Shown here: piece after piece, positions 35,638 through 48,298 of the stretch
Layout of the letters: the number at the start of each line of letters is the position of its first letter
How positions within the stretch are numbered: position 1 is the first letter of the stretch
Assembly (NCBI GenBank): GCA_947179155.2
Contig: OX359275.1
Span: forward strand, 37,382,808 to 37,446,807
Length of the DNA: 64,000 nt
Reading direction: 5' to 3'
Source: Hedera helix
Lineage: Eukaryota > Streptophyta > Magnoliopsida > Apiales > Araliaceae
Made by a program: the position numbers and the translations under genes
The notes under the pieces: generated by a model
The model's input: only the letters and a program-made list of their open reading frames with translations
Database searches by the model: none
Told to the model about the DNA's origin: nothing

Positions 35638-38537
35638 CTAACATGGAAAAAGGCAAAATGAAGGTTCTACGTGTATCTTCCTGTTTATGAAACTAATTGT
35701 GTTTAATTTATTGCGACACCAAGCTAGTTGATCCGTTGTTAGTTTTGACATGTTTAACACCCTTGACACTAATTTCATATCTACTTGAGAGAAGAAAAAA
35801 AGAACTTGATCACAAGGATTGTTGTCGTCTCGGCACTTTAGAAACTTCTTCAGTATGCAATTTGTACTTCTCAATTGGTCTTTAAGCTTCCTCTCTTTCT
35901 GCAAGCCAAGATAAATACAGATTAGCATTCAGAGTTATATAAAAATCAAAAATAAATACTTCTATTTTGTGTGTAAATTTTTCCAGTTTATTGGTGTTAA
36001 CCTTTTGAAGATCTTTTCTAATCTCCTTTAGAATCTCAGGTTCTGCTAGTAGTCCCTTTTGGTTCTTTACCTTTGTGTCCTTATCAGCCCGAATAAAACG
36101 CCATAATATTCGCATTGATTCTTCCACAATCTCCACTAGCATATCACTGGTAATGGAATAGTCATCTCCCTGGCCGCTTCTTGCCTTCTTTGTGTCATTC
36201 CAGTCCTCTGCATAAATCATAGTCTTATATAATGTTGTACATTGAACATTTTAATTACATGCAGTTATTTATGAAATAGTACGATTTATCCCAAACTTAC
36301 AAATTCTCACCTCTTATGACAGGAACTTGAAGAAGACTACGCGTAGCACATCGATGTTTAATGAAATTTTGGACCCTTGGTCCTTGGAAAGGTTCATCCT
36401 CTATAAATCTTTGGACAAGGACTTGAAACTGTTGAAATTCTCCAGCTGCTTCATTATAGCGACGTATACCACGTGGATCGGATTCCCAAAGATTCAAGGC
36501 CATCTCATATTGCCAATGTAGGAATTCCCAGGAAAGGCACATTTGGCCAACATATGCCACTTCTAACTCACTCAGCAATTCATTGATGAATTTCTTAGTG
36601 GGGTCAGTGTCATATTTTTTGCTTTTGTATAGGTATAAATTTTCCGAGAGAATGGATGCCATTTCTGGAACTGAAATTTTCTTGGTTGAAATTGATTGTG
36701 GATCTTTCAGCTGCAGAAAACCTGTGATGGACTTACATGAGGGTGCGACAAAAATCAAAGAAATAAATATAGATAAAACATGTAAAACAGGTCATTAAAC
36801 ATTAATTATATCTCAAAAGTCCTTTAAAGTATTTTGATCAATTTTAAACAGGTCATTTTTACGCTTTGCACCAAAGCAAGGATCATGTTTTTTGTGTTTC
36901 TGCTGATCCCAACTAACCAGATTTAGTGGGTCCTTTTCCTTTTCATCTTAATCATGAAAGTTAGGTTGTCTTGTTCATTTAGTTGTTGATAGTTATGCAC
37001 AGTTTCTTTATACACCTAATTTGATGAAAGAAAAATGCAAAGAAGTTCATAATGATAAAGAATGTCTGTAATTATGACAAAAGAAAGTATCAAGTGACTG
37101 ACCTATTGCATACATCTTCTGGTAATTCAAGATATCGAATTTTCTCATCCTCTCTCTGTAGCTCTTGTAGAATTTGTGAAGCTCACCCATTGGATTTCCA
37201 TGCTGAAACTTCTCGTCGATTTTCCATGACTTTAAATCCTCCATTATCTTGGGTGATTCCGATTCCTCCAGAATAGTGGGAAGACCAGTAGCTCTGACCT
37301 TTTTAAGCTCCATCTTTAACTGCTCCATCAATTCTTGATGTTCCCACAGTGTTTCAAGTTTTGTATCTTCACCAAAAACTGTCGAATCCTTTAAATCAGG
37401 AATTTCAGAATTATCTGAGCTTTCTATAGGCTTGTTATCATTTATGCCACTACTTTGGCCATATTTGAGGTTGTCTGACTCTTGACGAACGTCTTTCTCG
37501 GAAAGAAAGTTGGCATTCAACTTATTCGAATTTATCAGATTATCTTCTTCCAAATTCCTAAGCTCTTCCATAATATCACTATCTTCTCCATCAAAATCAT
37601 CGGATTCTTGACCTTCATTCGAGTCTGAAATTTCTTCATGAGATTTTACCTTGTACCCATAAATGTCCATCAAATGATCAAGGACAAATTCTCCTCCAAA
37701 GTCTACATATGATAAAAACCCATCCTTGTCAGAATCAATAGAGGAAGATTCCGTCTCATCAGAAACATGCAAATTGTTTTCTTCATCAATAGTTTCTCCC
37801 TCATCTCTTGTTATTGACTCATTTAATTCTTCCCCATTAACCGAATTCTCATACCTTTCTTCGTGAACAGATTCTGCTTCTGAATGAAGTAAACTAAAAT
37901 CCTTATCTGACAAGTACTCTTCTTTGTCATCAATATCTCCATTTCCAAGATAATTACCATTCATATCTGTATCTACCTCTTCTATACGCTCCACCTCCTC
38001 AATGAAGGTGCTAAAACTCTTACCAGACATAATTACTAGTGTTTGTATGGCTTCGGAGCTAACAAAATCAGCATTGTCCCTCTTAATTCTACTGAATTCT
38101 TCATAAGTAGGAAATTTAAATTTGAAACAGAACTCGTTTGTTTCTTTCTCGCAAAGTCCATCCCTTTCTGTATCCCTATAATCAGTACCATCTTCTTCAT
38201 ACCCCTTTTCTGGCTCTGCCTTCACATTATCGGAGTCAATTTTATGGTTTTGTTCACATAAAGAGCTTGGATTGTAATTTAAAGAATAAGCCTTCCTTTT
38301 TAACCTGTAAAGCGAAGCAAAAAAGACAAAAGAAAAAAGGTAAAAAAACCCATAAAATAAATAACATATAGATACAGAATAGAAAAGAAGACGGAAGAAA
38401 AGGTCAGAATTTGAATACCTAAAGAAGTATGTGCTGATGAAGCTAAACAGAGGAAGCAAATGTGTGGATATAAGAAACCAGAAATCGGCAAAGAGGCGAA
38501 ACAATTTGTGAGATAGGACCTCATTAACCGAACCCAT
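35638..38537 (-). CDS. DUF1666 family protein (often misnamed L34e-superfamily), membrane-anchored N terminus
   Basis: This is a plant protein of unknown function. Minus-strand exons are 38537-38419, 38304-37103, 36721-36311, 36207-36002 and 35898-35638 (732 residues, phase kept). Residues 11-36 are strongly hydrophobic (FLISTHLLPLFSFIS) and predict one N-terminal membrane segment. Residues about 60-410 are acidic and low-complexity (EE, ED and DSDKDG runs), probably disordered. The C-terminal DUF1666 domain begins near 417 (FYKSYRERMRKFDILNYQK) and includes YLYKSKKYDTDP, CLSWEFLHWQYE, WESDPRGIRRYNEAAGEFQQ, RFIEDEPFQGPRVQNF and VEESMRILWRF. Some databases call this family ribosomal protein L34e superfamily; nothing here resembles eL34. 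Intron 1 (38418-38305, 114 nt) has no stop and stays in frame; retaining it would add 38 hydrophobic residues. The last exon ends PSFCLFPC. Confidence 0.9.
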
Positions 38538-39050
38538 TCTTCAATAAATTAAATGGGTACTGATCACAAACCCGTCAGTTTGAAGCAAGAAATGGAGAGA
38601 AAAAAAAGGGAGAGAGATACATATAGAAAGACAAGCTCAGCAAACTCATGGCTCCATTGAATTTGTCAACCAAAAAAAGGGACTCTGCACCTGCAAGAAA
38701 AACGAAACCCATGTTAAGAATTCTAAAGATAAAGTACAAAGAAATCTGACCCACTTAAAGAGAGTCTATGACGCAGGTTGAAACATACCTTTGAGCGACT
38801 AGGTTTGCTTAGAGCCTTGGTTTTCTGAGGTCTGTTCTGGGGTTTATCAGTTGAGAGGTCTGCTTTTCCTGTTCATTTTCTCAAGTCTCAACTGTTCAAG
38901 CACATACGAGGAGAGAGAGAGAAGAAGAAGAAGCAAGACTGAGGTCAAATTGAATTTTGAGTGAATATTACCTCCCGCTTGAGCTGACTTGGAATCTCCC
39001 CAAACTTTACATAGCAAAGGTCCGAGCTTTAAATTTCTTGGATGTATCAC
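38538..39050 (-). other. Probable 5' leader and promoter of the DUF1666 gene
   Basis: Purine-rich text on the plus strand (for example GGAGAGAGAGAGAAG near 38911) is pyrimidine-rich on the coding strand, common in plant leaders. An acceptor-like CTTGCAG near 38690 hints at an upstream untranslated exon. No coding frame with family similarity was found here. This is inference from position and composition. Confidence 0.35.
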
Positions 39051-40476
39051 CTAGTAATAACAACTTAAAGTATTCAAATTTTTTTGAATATTTATGTTGA
39101 AAGCTCAAACGTCAATCTATATACACAAAACTTGATTTTTTAATTTTCGACTTCGGTCTTTACTAAAAAATTAAAATTTAACTACAATTAAAATACTTTT
39201 TAAATTTTCTTAATTTTACTTTATTTATTTTAAAACAATCCAAATAGTCACAAATAAAATTCAAGTTTAATAGGACTTTTTTTTAAAACATGCTCCATGA
39301 TAATTTAGTTTGATTCATATAATTGTTTTCCAACCTTAATAATACCATAAGAGTTAATAATAAATTATAAAACAATAAAATCAAACTAAACTATATGCAT
39401 ATAGATTAGTAAGTTAAGTTGTGAAATTATTAACTATAAAAAATAATTAATAGTTAGTGTTGTAGAATTAAAATTCTTTTTACGTTTTTAATAATAACTT
39501 ATTATTCTACAATTCGTTTGAAATTTTATTTTACTCAATTTTAAACTCTAAATAATTAAATATTAAAAATGTTGGACAAATATAAAGATTACATAATAAT
39601 TTATATCTAGAAGCTGAATATATAAGTGGCGTTTATTTCAACTTCGTAGGTCGATAAACTAAGTGCAAATATCTTAATACATAAAAAAATTGAAAGTTAA
39701 AATTACCTCGAGGTGTTTATTAAATTAACTTCTCAACTAAAGAACAATTTTTAAAGAATCAAAATTAGAAGTAACTTTTTAAAATCAGGACTTAAGAGTA
39801 CAAAAGGTGAAATAAACAAGTACTAGTAGTAGTTGATTTAATTTCAACAAGGGCCACATCCTAAAGCTACTTATTGTTTTGTTTTCGTACAATGAAGGCA
39901 GGCATAATAAACATCGTCATAGTATTTAGTGCAGGTGATTTAAGATATAATTATATATATTAAGAAATTTTAATAATATTAATATTAATTTAAAATTTTA
40001 TTATTATTTATAGACTAATTAATTGTTTTTATTTCTTTCTTTTTTAATTATTATTTTTTTAAAAGTAAAATAGGAAATAATTATAAAAAAAATTAAACAT
40101 TTTATATTAAAAAAAATAATTTTAAAACAATTTATATAATAAAATTAAAATAAAATAAAATTTAAAAAATTTATATAATAAAAAAGAGGGAATACTTACC
40201 TAACCTCTCCTTATTTTCCTTGCGGGGCGCACCGCCTTAACTACGCGGTTTCCATCTCGGTTTTATGATTTGTACTTTTGTTGTACGCTAAATTTAGATA
40301 ATTATTAATTTTATAAAAAAGTTAATATTTTTATAAAATTTTATTTACATAAAGGTATGTTTTATTTATCATTCACGTGAAAAGAATTTTATGAAAATAT
40401 AATTTTTTTTATAAAAATATCAATTTTCTAAATTTAAAGTCATAAATTTGAAGTCATCCTTTTCGTATATTTTCAT
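39051..40476. other. AT-rich intergenic spacer
   Basis: There is no gene. The spacer is mostly A/T runs, except a short GC-rich island at about 40215-40258 (CTTGCGGGGCGCACCGCC) with no recognised function. Confidence 0.5.
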
Positions 40477-40627
40477 AATTTTATTATAAGTAATGATCTA
40501 TACAATGATGAGTATAATGATCTAATATAAAAATAGTGGGACTTACAATGTAAAAATAGTGGGTTCCACTATTTTTATATTGGGTCATTGTATCATCATT
40601 GTATGGGTCATTACATATAACAAAATT
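40477..40627. mobile_element. 151-bp foldback MITE
   Basis: The left half (AATTTTATTATAAGTAATGA... to AATATAAAAATAGTGGG) is mirrored by the right half (CCACTATTTTTATATTGGG... to TAACAAAATT). Inverted copies of CATACAATGATGA and TAATGA(C/T)C line up in both arms. The arms are about 65 bp with a short centre. No transposase is present and the superfamily is unassigned. Confidence 0.75.
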
Positions 40628-40639
40628 CATATTTTTATG

Positions 40640-40796
40640 AATTTTGTTATACGTAATGATTATTTATATAATGATTTATACAATAATCTTTTGTAAAATA
40701 GTAAGTCTTATAGGGCAATTAAAATATAAAATCTATCATTTTATAAAAAAAAATATTATATAAATTATTATATGAATCATTACATATAATAAAATT
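40640..40796. mobile_element. Second, diverged foldback MITE of the same family
   Basis: It begins AATTTTGTTATACGTAATGA and ends, in reverse complement, AATTTTATTATATGTAATGA, the same termini as the element 13 bp to the left. The interior (AAAATAGTAAGTCTTATAGG) is a mutated form of the neighbour's centre. Confidence 0.65.
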
Positions 40797-41052
40797 TTAT
40801 TTTTATCAATAGATACATACTTTGTCAAATTTTTATTATATAAATCATTACAAAAAACCGAAAAGAAGCAGAGAATAGATAATACTAATACCTTGACAGT
40901 GATTGAAATCCGATGTCTAATTTCTAATCACTTTCCCTGTGAGTAGGCATAAATTTGCAACTTTACGATCTACCACCATTAGACAGATACTATAATTCAA
41001 GAAAATACTAAGAAACTTCGGAACTCTCCCTTGTTGTGTGAAGGTGATGCCT

Positions 41053-41104
<52 letters not shown>

Positions 41105-41808
41105 AGAAAGATGCAAGAGAAATCAAGAGGTCAATGAAGAAAGGAAATAGACGGAACGGAAGCAAACATACTAAGGGTTAAGTAGGAATTATAAAAAGGA
41201 AAGTAATCGAATTTGATTTCTATGTAATTAATTCTATTGAAAGAATGAAACACTGGCATTGGCGGGTAAAAGTTATGTGAGGATGCATTCCAATGACTTC
41301 TCACGCGTCACTTGAAAATACGACTTCAATTCCTTCTCAATTACTATCTCTATCCTCCAAGAAGAAGATATGCGCTTTATTCGTCTACTTTTGTTTGCTG
41401 GGTTTGTAACGATATTGTAGTGTTTGAATTTATAAATATATTTTAATGTTATATTTGTAAGTTAAATACATTAAATTTTAAAATACGCCAAACATTATAT
41501 AACTAAACACACACTAAATAATTAATTTTAAGAAAAAATTTATTTATAATAGTTGTTAAGAATATAACACTTGTGATATGATAATACAAAATTTACTTAG
41601 AATATACTCCATCTGTTCTTTTGAAGATGCCAAAACTTAAAATATACATATTTTATACAAATTAATAAAAAATAAAATAAAGTAAAGTATAAAATAAATT
41701 TTAATTATATTCATAATGGATTTCATGCAAGTATACCAATAAATTTTTGTATTTTTAAAATTAAAAGACCCCAATTATATTCTCTTAAGAGTCAACAAAC
41801 TCATCAAC
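40797..41808. other. Intergenic region with a 44-bp TA microsatellite
   Basis: (TA)n occupies 41057-41100. At about 41607 ATACTCCATCTGTTC resembles a Stowaway-type MITE terminus without a clear partner. No gene was found. Confidence 0.5.
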
Positions 41809-43545
41809 CCCATGCGAAATATAGACAATGTGAATAGTGATTTATTATAATACATGGATAATAGTTTGTTATGATACTTATTTAAATGTAGGATAAATAT
41901 TTAATCAAAAGTTTGAGAAGACGATGGTAGTTATTAAGTATTTATCTAATTAATAAAGTATAGAATTATATATTATAGATTCCTTCGATCTATTATTAAA
42001 TTAAATATTTTGAATAAAATATAAATTTATTTAATTATAATTACGAGAAAGTAATTACTTTAATTTTATTTAGATTGGATGAATGCGTCAAAATTCTAAT
42101 CCAAATAAAATTATGAAACTTAAGTTTTAATAAATTTAATTTAGTTATGACAATTAGTTAGTAATGAATTAATTATAATTTTTAACTAATTTACTACTAT
42201 TACTAAAATTTAGATTTATTATTAATACAATTAATCATGTGATTTGATAAAAATTTAAGTTTTAATAAATTTAATTTATTTAAAATATTAATTTAATAAT
42301 AAAATTCACCACTAATGCTAGTATAATCAAATCACATGATTTTTTAAGACATTTTTTTGATATCTTAATAAAATTTTAATAATAACATTATCCTACATAA
42401 AATTTGTTAAAATATATTATCTTATAAAACATTGTGATAGAAAAAGCTTATATAATAAAATTGATAGACATAAACTAAAAATTCTTTTAAAAAGATACTT
42501 ATCCTGTTAGAGATATAAAAATAAAAGACACTTTTTTTTTTCTTAACATGTTAGCTTCTTTTTTCTTTTCTTTTTTAATTCTTTACAAATTTGAAAAATA
42601 TTTAATTATTTCAAATTTAGATGGAAAAACAAAAACTGAACAAAAAATTTATGAAATGAAGTTTATGCTTCTAACCCGTGCGCAGTACGAACAACATGAA
42701 TACTAATTTATTATCTTATTAAATGTTAGAATATTTAATTTGAATTTGTGAAGATAGTTGTACTTATTAAATTAATGAATATCTATTTAAATAATTAATT
42801 ATTCAATTATATATTATAATTTCGATCAATTATCAAGCTAAATTTTTGAATAGAGTGTAAATTTATTTAGTTATGATTATGAAAAAAATAATTATTTTAA
42901 TTTTATTTAAGTTGGTAATATCATTCAATATTAGTGTTCATATTGACAAAAATTTGCTTGAAATTATAATCCGAATAGAACTATTAAACTTAAGGTTTAA
43001 TAAGATTTAATTTAGTTAAAAAAAAAACTAGTTAGTAACGAATCACCTATAATTTTTAAACTAATTTTATAGTTATTAAGTTTTTAAAAAATTTACTATA
43101 TTATTCTTGTGATTTGGTAAAATTTTAATGAATTTAATTTAGTTAAGACATTAATTTAATAATGAAATTCACCATTGATACTACTATAGATAAATCACGT
43201 GATATGTTAATATATATATTTTTAATATTTTAATATTTTAAAAAAAATTGGAATAATAAAATCATTCCACATAAAATTTGTTAAGATATATTATCTTATA
43301 TAAAATTATGATAAAATCAAAAATAAAAATTCTCTTAAAAGTTACATTTTTTTTTAAAGATTGTTTGGGTTTTTTTTAAATACTTTATAAATTTGTATAG
43401 TACTTGTACTAATTTAAATGATAAAAAAAAAAAAAGATCTTTTTCTTTTTTGCTCCTATTAAAAATAAAAATATTTTAAAATTTGGCTAACATTTAATTA
43501 ATACAAATTTAGATACTACTTTTGTCAATATGAATGAAAAAATGA
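41809..43545. repeat. Divergent head-to-tail duplication of about 870-bp units
   Basis: Unit 1 (41809-42675) and unit 2 (42676-43545) start alike (CCATGCGAAATATAGAC and CCCGTGCGCAGTACGAAC, then TGAATA-TTTATT). They share ordered landmarks: AATTTATTTAATTATAATTA at 42021 and its variant at 42861, AATTCACCACTAATGCTAG at 42303 and its variant at 43166, and a CAAATTTAGAT near each end. Offsets range from about 837 to 890 bp because of indels. The junction hairpin-like ACCCGTGCGCAGTACG recalls the Helitron-like ends elsewhere in the window. No coding frame spans either unit. Confidence 0.6.
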
Positions 43546-44814
43546 AACCAAAAATATGTTTTGGACCAAACCTAAGTATAATATTTTTTTTCTCTTATTC
43601 TTATAAGTAGTATGCCTTACTTAAATATTTTCTTAATATTTTGCATTTGATTTATAATTTAAATATTTTTATAAGATATAATTTATTTTTTTTGTATTTC
43701 AATTATGTTTTTGTGAGACAGAGGGAATATATAAATTTTAAACTATTAGACATTGTACAGTGGATAATATCGTTTAAAAATATTAATATTTATTATCAGA
43801 TAAATAAAAGAAATAAACATATTATAAACTTTATGCCATTTAATATTTTTAAATTAAAACGGAATGAGTAATTACGTGAGACAGAGAAAGACAGGACAGA
43901 AACCCTTCATTTCCCTGGCAAAACTGTTGACCTTATAGACAGATGGATAAGAAAGTTGCCCTGCCCCTAACAGTCAGACGTCAGTGAAGCATCTCTCTCT
44001 CAACTCTGACTATTGTAAATAGAGGGCGAGATCCGCTCTTCATATCCTTTTATTTTATCCTTAAATAAATACACGTTATGTATATAATTAACATAAAAAA
44101 ATAATAATAATTTATATTAAATTTAAAGAATATAATTAAAATATATAAAAAAATAAATTAAAAAGAACAAAAGTGTAATATTACCAAATTTTCTAGGGTA
44201 TAAAGAAAAGAAATTTTTTATAGATAGATATAATTGATACCATAAATAATAAAATAAAATAAAATCTGATCCTCAAAATTTCAGAGACAAGTATGTTTTT
44301 GCACAGCGCATCCCTAACTTGAATGTTGTTAAGTTTGGCATGCAAAATTTATTTTTATTTTCTTATACTTTGAAATGGCACCTGTCTGTCTGTACCACGG
44401 GCTAGAATGTCAGAGTAAGGATCACACGGGGTAATATTAATGGATGAATAAATTTATAAACATAATTTTAAAATTTAGATTTAAATATAAAATTTTATTT
44501 TATTATAAAAAAGTAAAATTTTATATAAAAATTTGTGCTAAATTTTATTTTTAATAATGAAATTGAAATTTATTTTATGTATGTGAATTTATCCTTAATG
44601 GATCAACTACAATTGGTCTTACAACTACTAAAAATAGCGGTCCAACTTTGCTTATATTTCCTGGTGCAAACGATTATTTTGCTTCTAATATATTATTATC
44701 TCATGTCATTTTTTTTATATATAAAAAAAAAAACTTGTTTTCAAGTGTCACTAACACTCGTATTGGGTTCTTCGTTTCTTTTTATTTTGTTAATCTCGAA
44801 ATGAAGTGGGCATA
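43546..44814. other. Intergenic region, no supported gene
   Basis: A less AT-rich patch at 43875-44040 contains a CT run and GAGGGCGAGATCCG but no frame or RNA signature I recognise. The remainder is A/T-rich. Confidence 0.45.
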
Positions 44815-47800
44815 TAGGGATGTGCAGTTGGTAAAAATTATACCAAATCAAATCGATACTAAAATTATTCAAAATTTAATATCGATATTAATATCAATTG
44901 GACCGATATATCGAACGATAAGTCAATTTTGTAACACTCCTTTTCTAAAAAAGAAAGAAAAATCACGCGCAAAGTACAACAAGTCTCAAAATATTAAATA
45001 TAATTCTTCAAAAATTCACAAAATAATTAAAATCTAAAATTAAATCAACTTAGAAAGTCAGGTATAACTCTCTTCACACAAAATCCTAAATCGTCCTTGC
45101 AAACCTGTCAGAAAAAAAAAACCTCAGTAGGAGTCAAACGCCTAATACGGATTTAAAAATTTACAAACGAAACAAAACTGAAATCTAGAATTGACTGAAT
45201 AGAATACGAATGATGATCTCAAATACAAATACCAACAGAAATCGAAAACACTAAAGTTTGAACAAAAGTATAACTGAGTCGACAAAATTAATGAAACCAA
45301 ACAGAAGACTGAATATCGAACTCAGAAATACATCTTGCCACACAGGCAAGTCAAAACAATGCTATACATACAAATCAAAATAGAACAACAGGCTGAATCA
45401 AAGTGGTTGAGTGTTATTTCATACTAAGCTCAAATACAAATAACTAAAAGCTAACAAAATACATCGGTACCATAATGTATACAAATCAAACCAGATAGTA
45501 CGTACAACACAAGCGTCACTAATCCGCCAAACAAATCGAATCAAATCAAATAGTGGGTCAACCATATGTATCCTGAACAGACACATCACAACACCAAAAC
45601 TCATACTCCTGAGCAAACGAAATATCCTGAATAAACACATTAAACTCCAAAGCTTATACTCCAGAGTAAACAAAATATCCCGAATAAACACATCAAACCA
45701 AATAAATACATCAAACTCCAAAACTCACACTTTAGAGCAAATAAAATATTCCAAATAAATATATCAGACTCCCAAGCTCGAGTATACCCTGACGTTTTAA
45801 ACTACAAAATGTAAACCCAAATGGGGTTCAATCAAGGCTTACATGATCATCTCTAAAAAATATCAAATTATTTTAAATACGAATAAACTCAACTATCACA
45901 ATAATACCAATGATCAAAATAACTCCCAAATTTAAATGAAAATATATGAAGAATGATACAAACTAATAAGGTCTCAAAAACACAATTTTTTAAATAACAA
46001 AATATCACATAACTACTATAAGGACTCGCAAACAAAATACGAAGGAATTCAAAACGAGAAGCACAACGAATAATTTAACAATCACAAGAGTATCACTGAA
46101 GGATTATGAAATTCGTACTTGAATCACGCAATATAATTCTCAAAAAATTATATTTTAAATATGAGTCGTTTAAACTCCTTTAATATGATCTAATAAAATA
46201 AAATCTTATTACAAATCTAATCATTAACAATACAACATTATTAAGTTTGTTGTAAGATAGTTTATAATTTATTTTTTTTACCACAGAATGACTTAGTTTA
46301 GAATATTTCTCAATATTGTCCAAGTACTTACTTAACCAAGTTATCCAAAATATTACAAAACACAGTATGCACACCAAACAAAATTAGTCTATTGACCTTG
46401 ACCTTCTGTAACAATTATACAAAATGCTAATGCACTGCAAAGGTGAATATCAATGTCCTGTCCGTTCTAAACATAATATATAAATAAATACCTTAAACTT
46501 CCTCTTTTAGTTTTCTAAAATATCTTTGAAAAATTAAGTGACGACTTCTGAAAATAATGATTTAACTAATCATTTTAAAATCCTGTACATATCTAATTTT
46601 CATTTAAAATTCAAATATGCTTTGGACATCAAAATTTACTGTAGTATACCCAATTAAAATACTAATCATCAATAATGACTAAAAACAATCCCATCTTAAT
46701 TATTGTATTGCCATTATTTTCAATTTTGTCGTTATAATGCGTACTTTAACCAATTGTATGCGTATAAAAATATTAAATTGAGGATATTACCTCCGCTTCC
46801 TTTTGCAAAAACCACTGATCATTCCTTTGTTCTTAAGCAGCCGCTAGCTTCCTTTTTCTCTTTCGTTTCTCTTCCCTCAATTACTTCGTATCATATATAT
46901 AGTGAGGAGGAGGAGGATTAGGTTTAGTTATTAGTTATTTATTTATTAATTAATATATTTAATTAATTCTCCTAATTTTAATAAAGATAAAATATTACCC
47001 AAATATAAATTAGGCCCAATTTTATCAAATTAATTTATCCTTCACTTATTATTAAGCCCACATAAATTTTTCATAAACTTGACCCAAACATAAAATAAAA
47101 TTCCAAATAAATTATTTTATATATTATAATTATTTAGTGGGTATTACAAGTTCAGTACCTATTTTTATCGAATATATACCGAAAATTATTATTATTATTA
47201 TTATTAATTCTTTATTATTAATAATAATAAAATTAGAAAACTGGTATAACCGATATGGTTCGGTAAATATCGTACTTCCGAAATCATTAATCGATACCAA
47301 AATTGATTGGACCGGTACCAGACCGGTCTTTTATATCCCGAACCGTTCAATTCGGACCAATCCAATATATCCTATATAACGAAAAAATTGAAAAAAATAC
47401 CCACCGCTAACGTCATCTATATTGCAGCCATGGTTTGGTCTCAACAAAGCTTTCTTTCAAATTCAGTCCCTAAATATGAAAATATTTCATATTTTACGTA
47501 TACATTTAATAATATCTTTATTTTGTCCTCTAAACTAAAATTTAAAAATTTTAAATTTAGTTTGACGCAAAATATGAATGACAAACCCGGCTCCTACTAT
47601 CACTAAAATTAGAGCTAAAAGTTGAATGGTAAATGGAGTGAAGGATATGTTGGTGTAAAGAAATGATAAAGCGATGGTACTCCCTCCTACCTAATTTAAT
47701 TGAGGAAAGTTTTTAAACCAAAAAAATGGAGAATGGTAAATATTCAATGTAACAGATGTATCATATTAGTATGATAGTATTATATATATTCGTATAAAAT

Positions 47801-48298
47801 AGGAGAGAAAAAGTGTACGAGTCATTGCTTGACCGATTATGGGAGGGAAGAGAAAACATAAGTAATATTAGGGGCGTTTAAAATTTTTAGTTTTTGTAAG
47901 TATAGATGGTATATTGGATTGGTTTGAATTGACCGGTTCGATATAAAAAAGATCGGTCTAATACCGGGTTAGTATTTCAATACCAACCGGTTCAATATTT
48001 GTCTGGAGTTTTGAGAGATCGATATTAATCGAATCGTACCGGTTATACTAATTTCCTTTTATTTATTTTTATTATTATTAAATAATTAATAATATTATTA
48101 AAAATATTAGTATTATTATTATTTATTAATAAAAGAATAATAATACTAAAAAAATTATAAAAATAAAAATCGGTATATATTTCGGTAAAAATCGGTATCG
48201 AACTGACTAACTGGCTCGGTATACCTGTTAAATCGATACCGAATTTTGTATAATTTAGATACCGATTCGATACGATTTTTACCGAATGAACAACCCTC
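44815..48298. mobile_element. Probable hAT-like non-autonomous element(s) interrupted by an LTR
   Basis: The left end TAGGGATGTGCAGTTGG is followed by GGTAAAAATTATACC and CGATA-rich text. The right end in reverse complement reads GGAGGGTTGTTCATTCGG followed by GGTAAAAATCGTATCG. Subterminal ACCGGT, CGGTA and ATCGATAC words recur at 44870-44930, 47155-47350 and 47910-48290. This fits one 3.5-kb hAT-like insertion with a nested LTR, or two adjacent related elements. No 8-bp target duplication was confirmed. A Stowaway-like TACTCCCTCCTACC start lies inside at 47680. Confidence 0.4.
44930..47148 (-). mobile_element. Gypsy-type solo LTR nested in hAT-like sequence
   Basis: On the minus strand the block starts TGTAATACCCACTAA at 47148 and ends GGAGTGTTACA at 44930, the usual TG...CA form. 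A TATA-like CACTATATATATG lies about 250 bp in, followed by leader-like sequence. A tandem repeat of about 65 bp, about three copies, lies at about 45580-45780 (words such as AAACTCCAAAACTCATACTC). No coding domains are present. Flanking 5-mers do not match well, although AGTCA and AGTTC near the borders may be a decayed duplication. Confidence 0.55.

Noticed and set aside
35224..35641. Overlapping frames on both strands near the hairpin
   Set aside because: Their shared text (such as RRHRYQRRRFVF) is produced by the palindrome read in both directions, and the rest is TA microsatellite.
36722..36758. In-frame extension of DUF1666 exon 3 beginning MIFVAPSC
   Set aside because: It is intron sequence ahead of a clear acceptor at 36723/36722.
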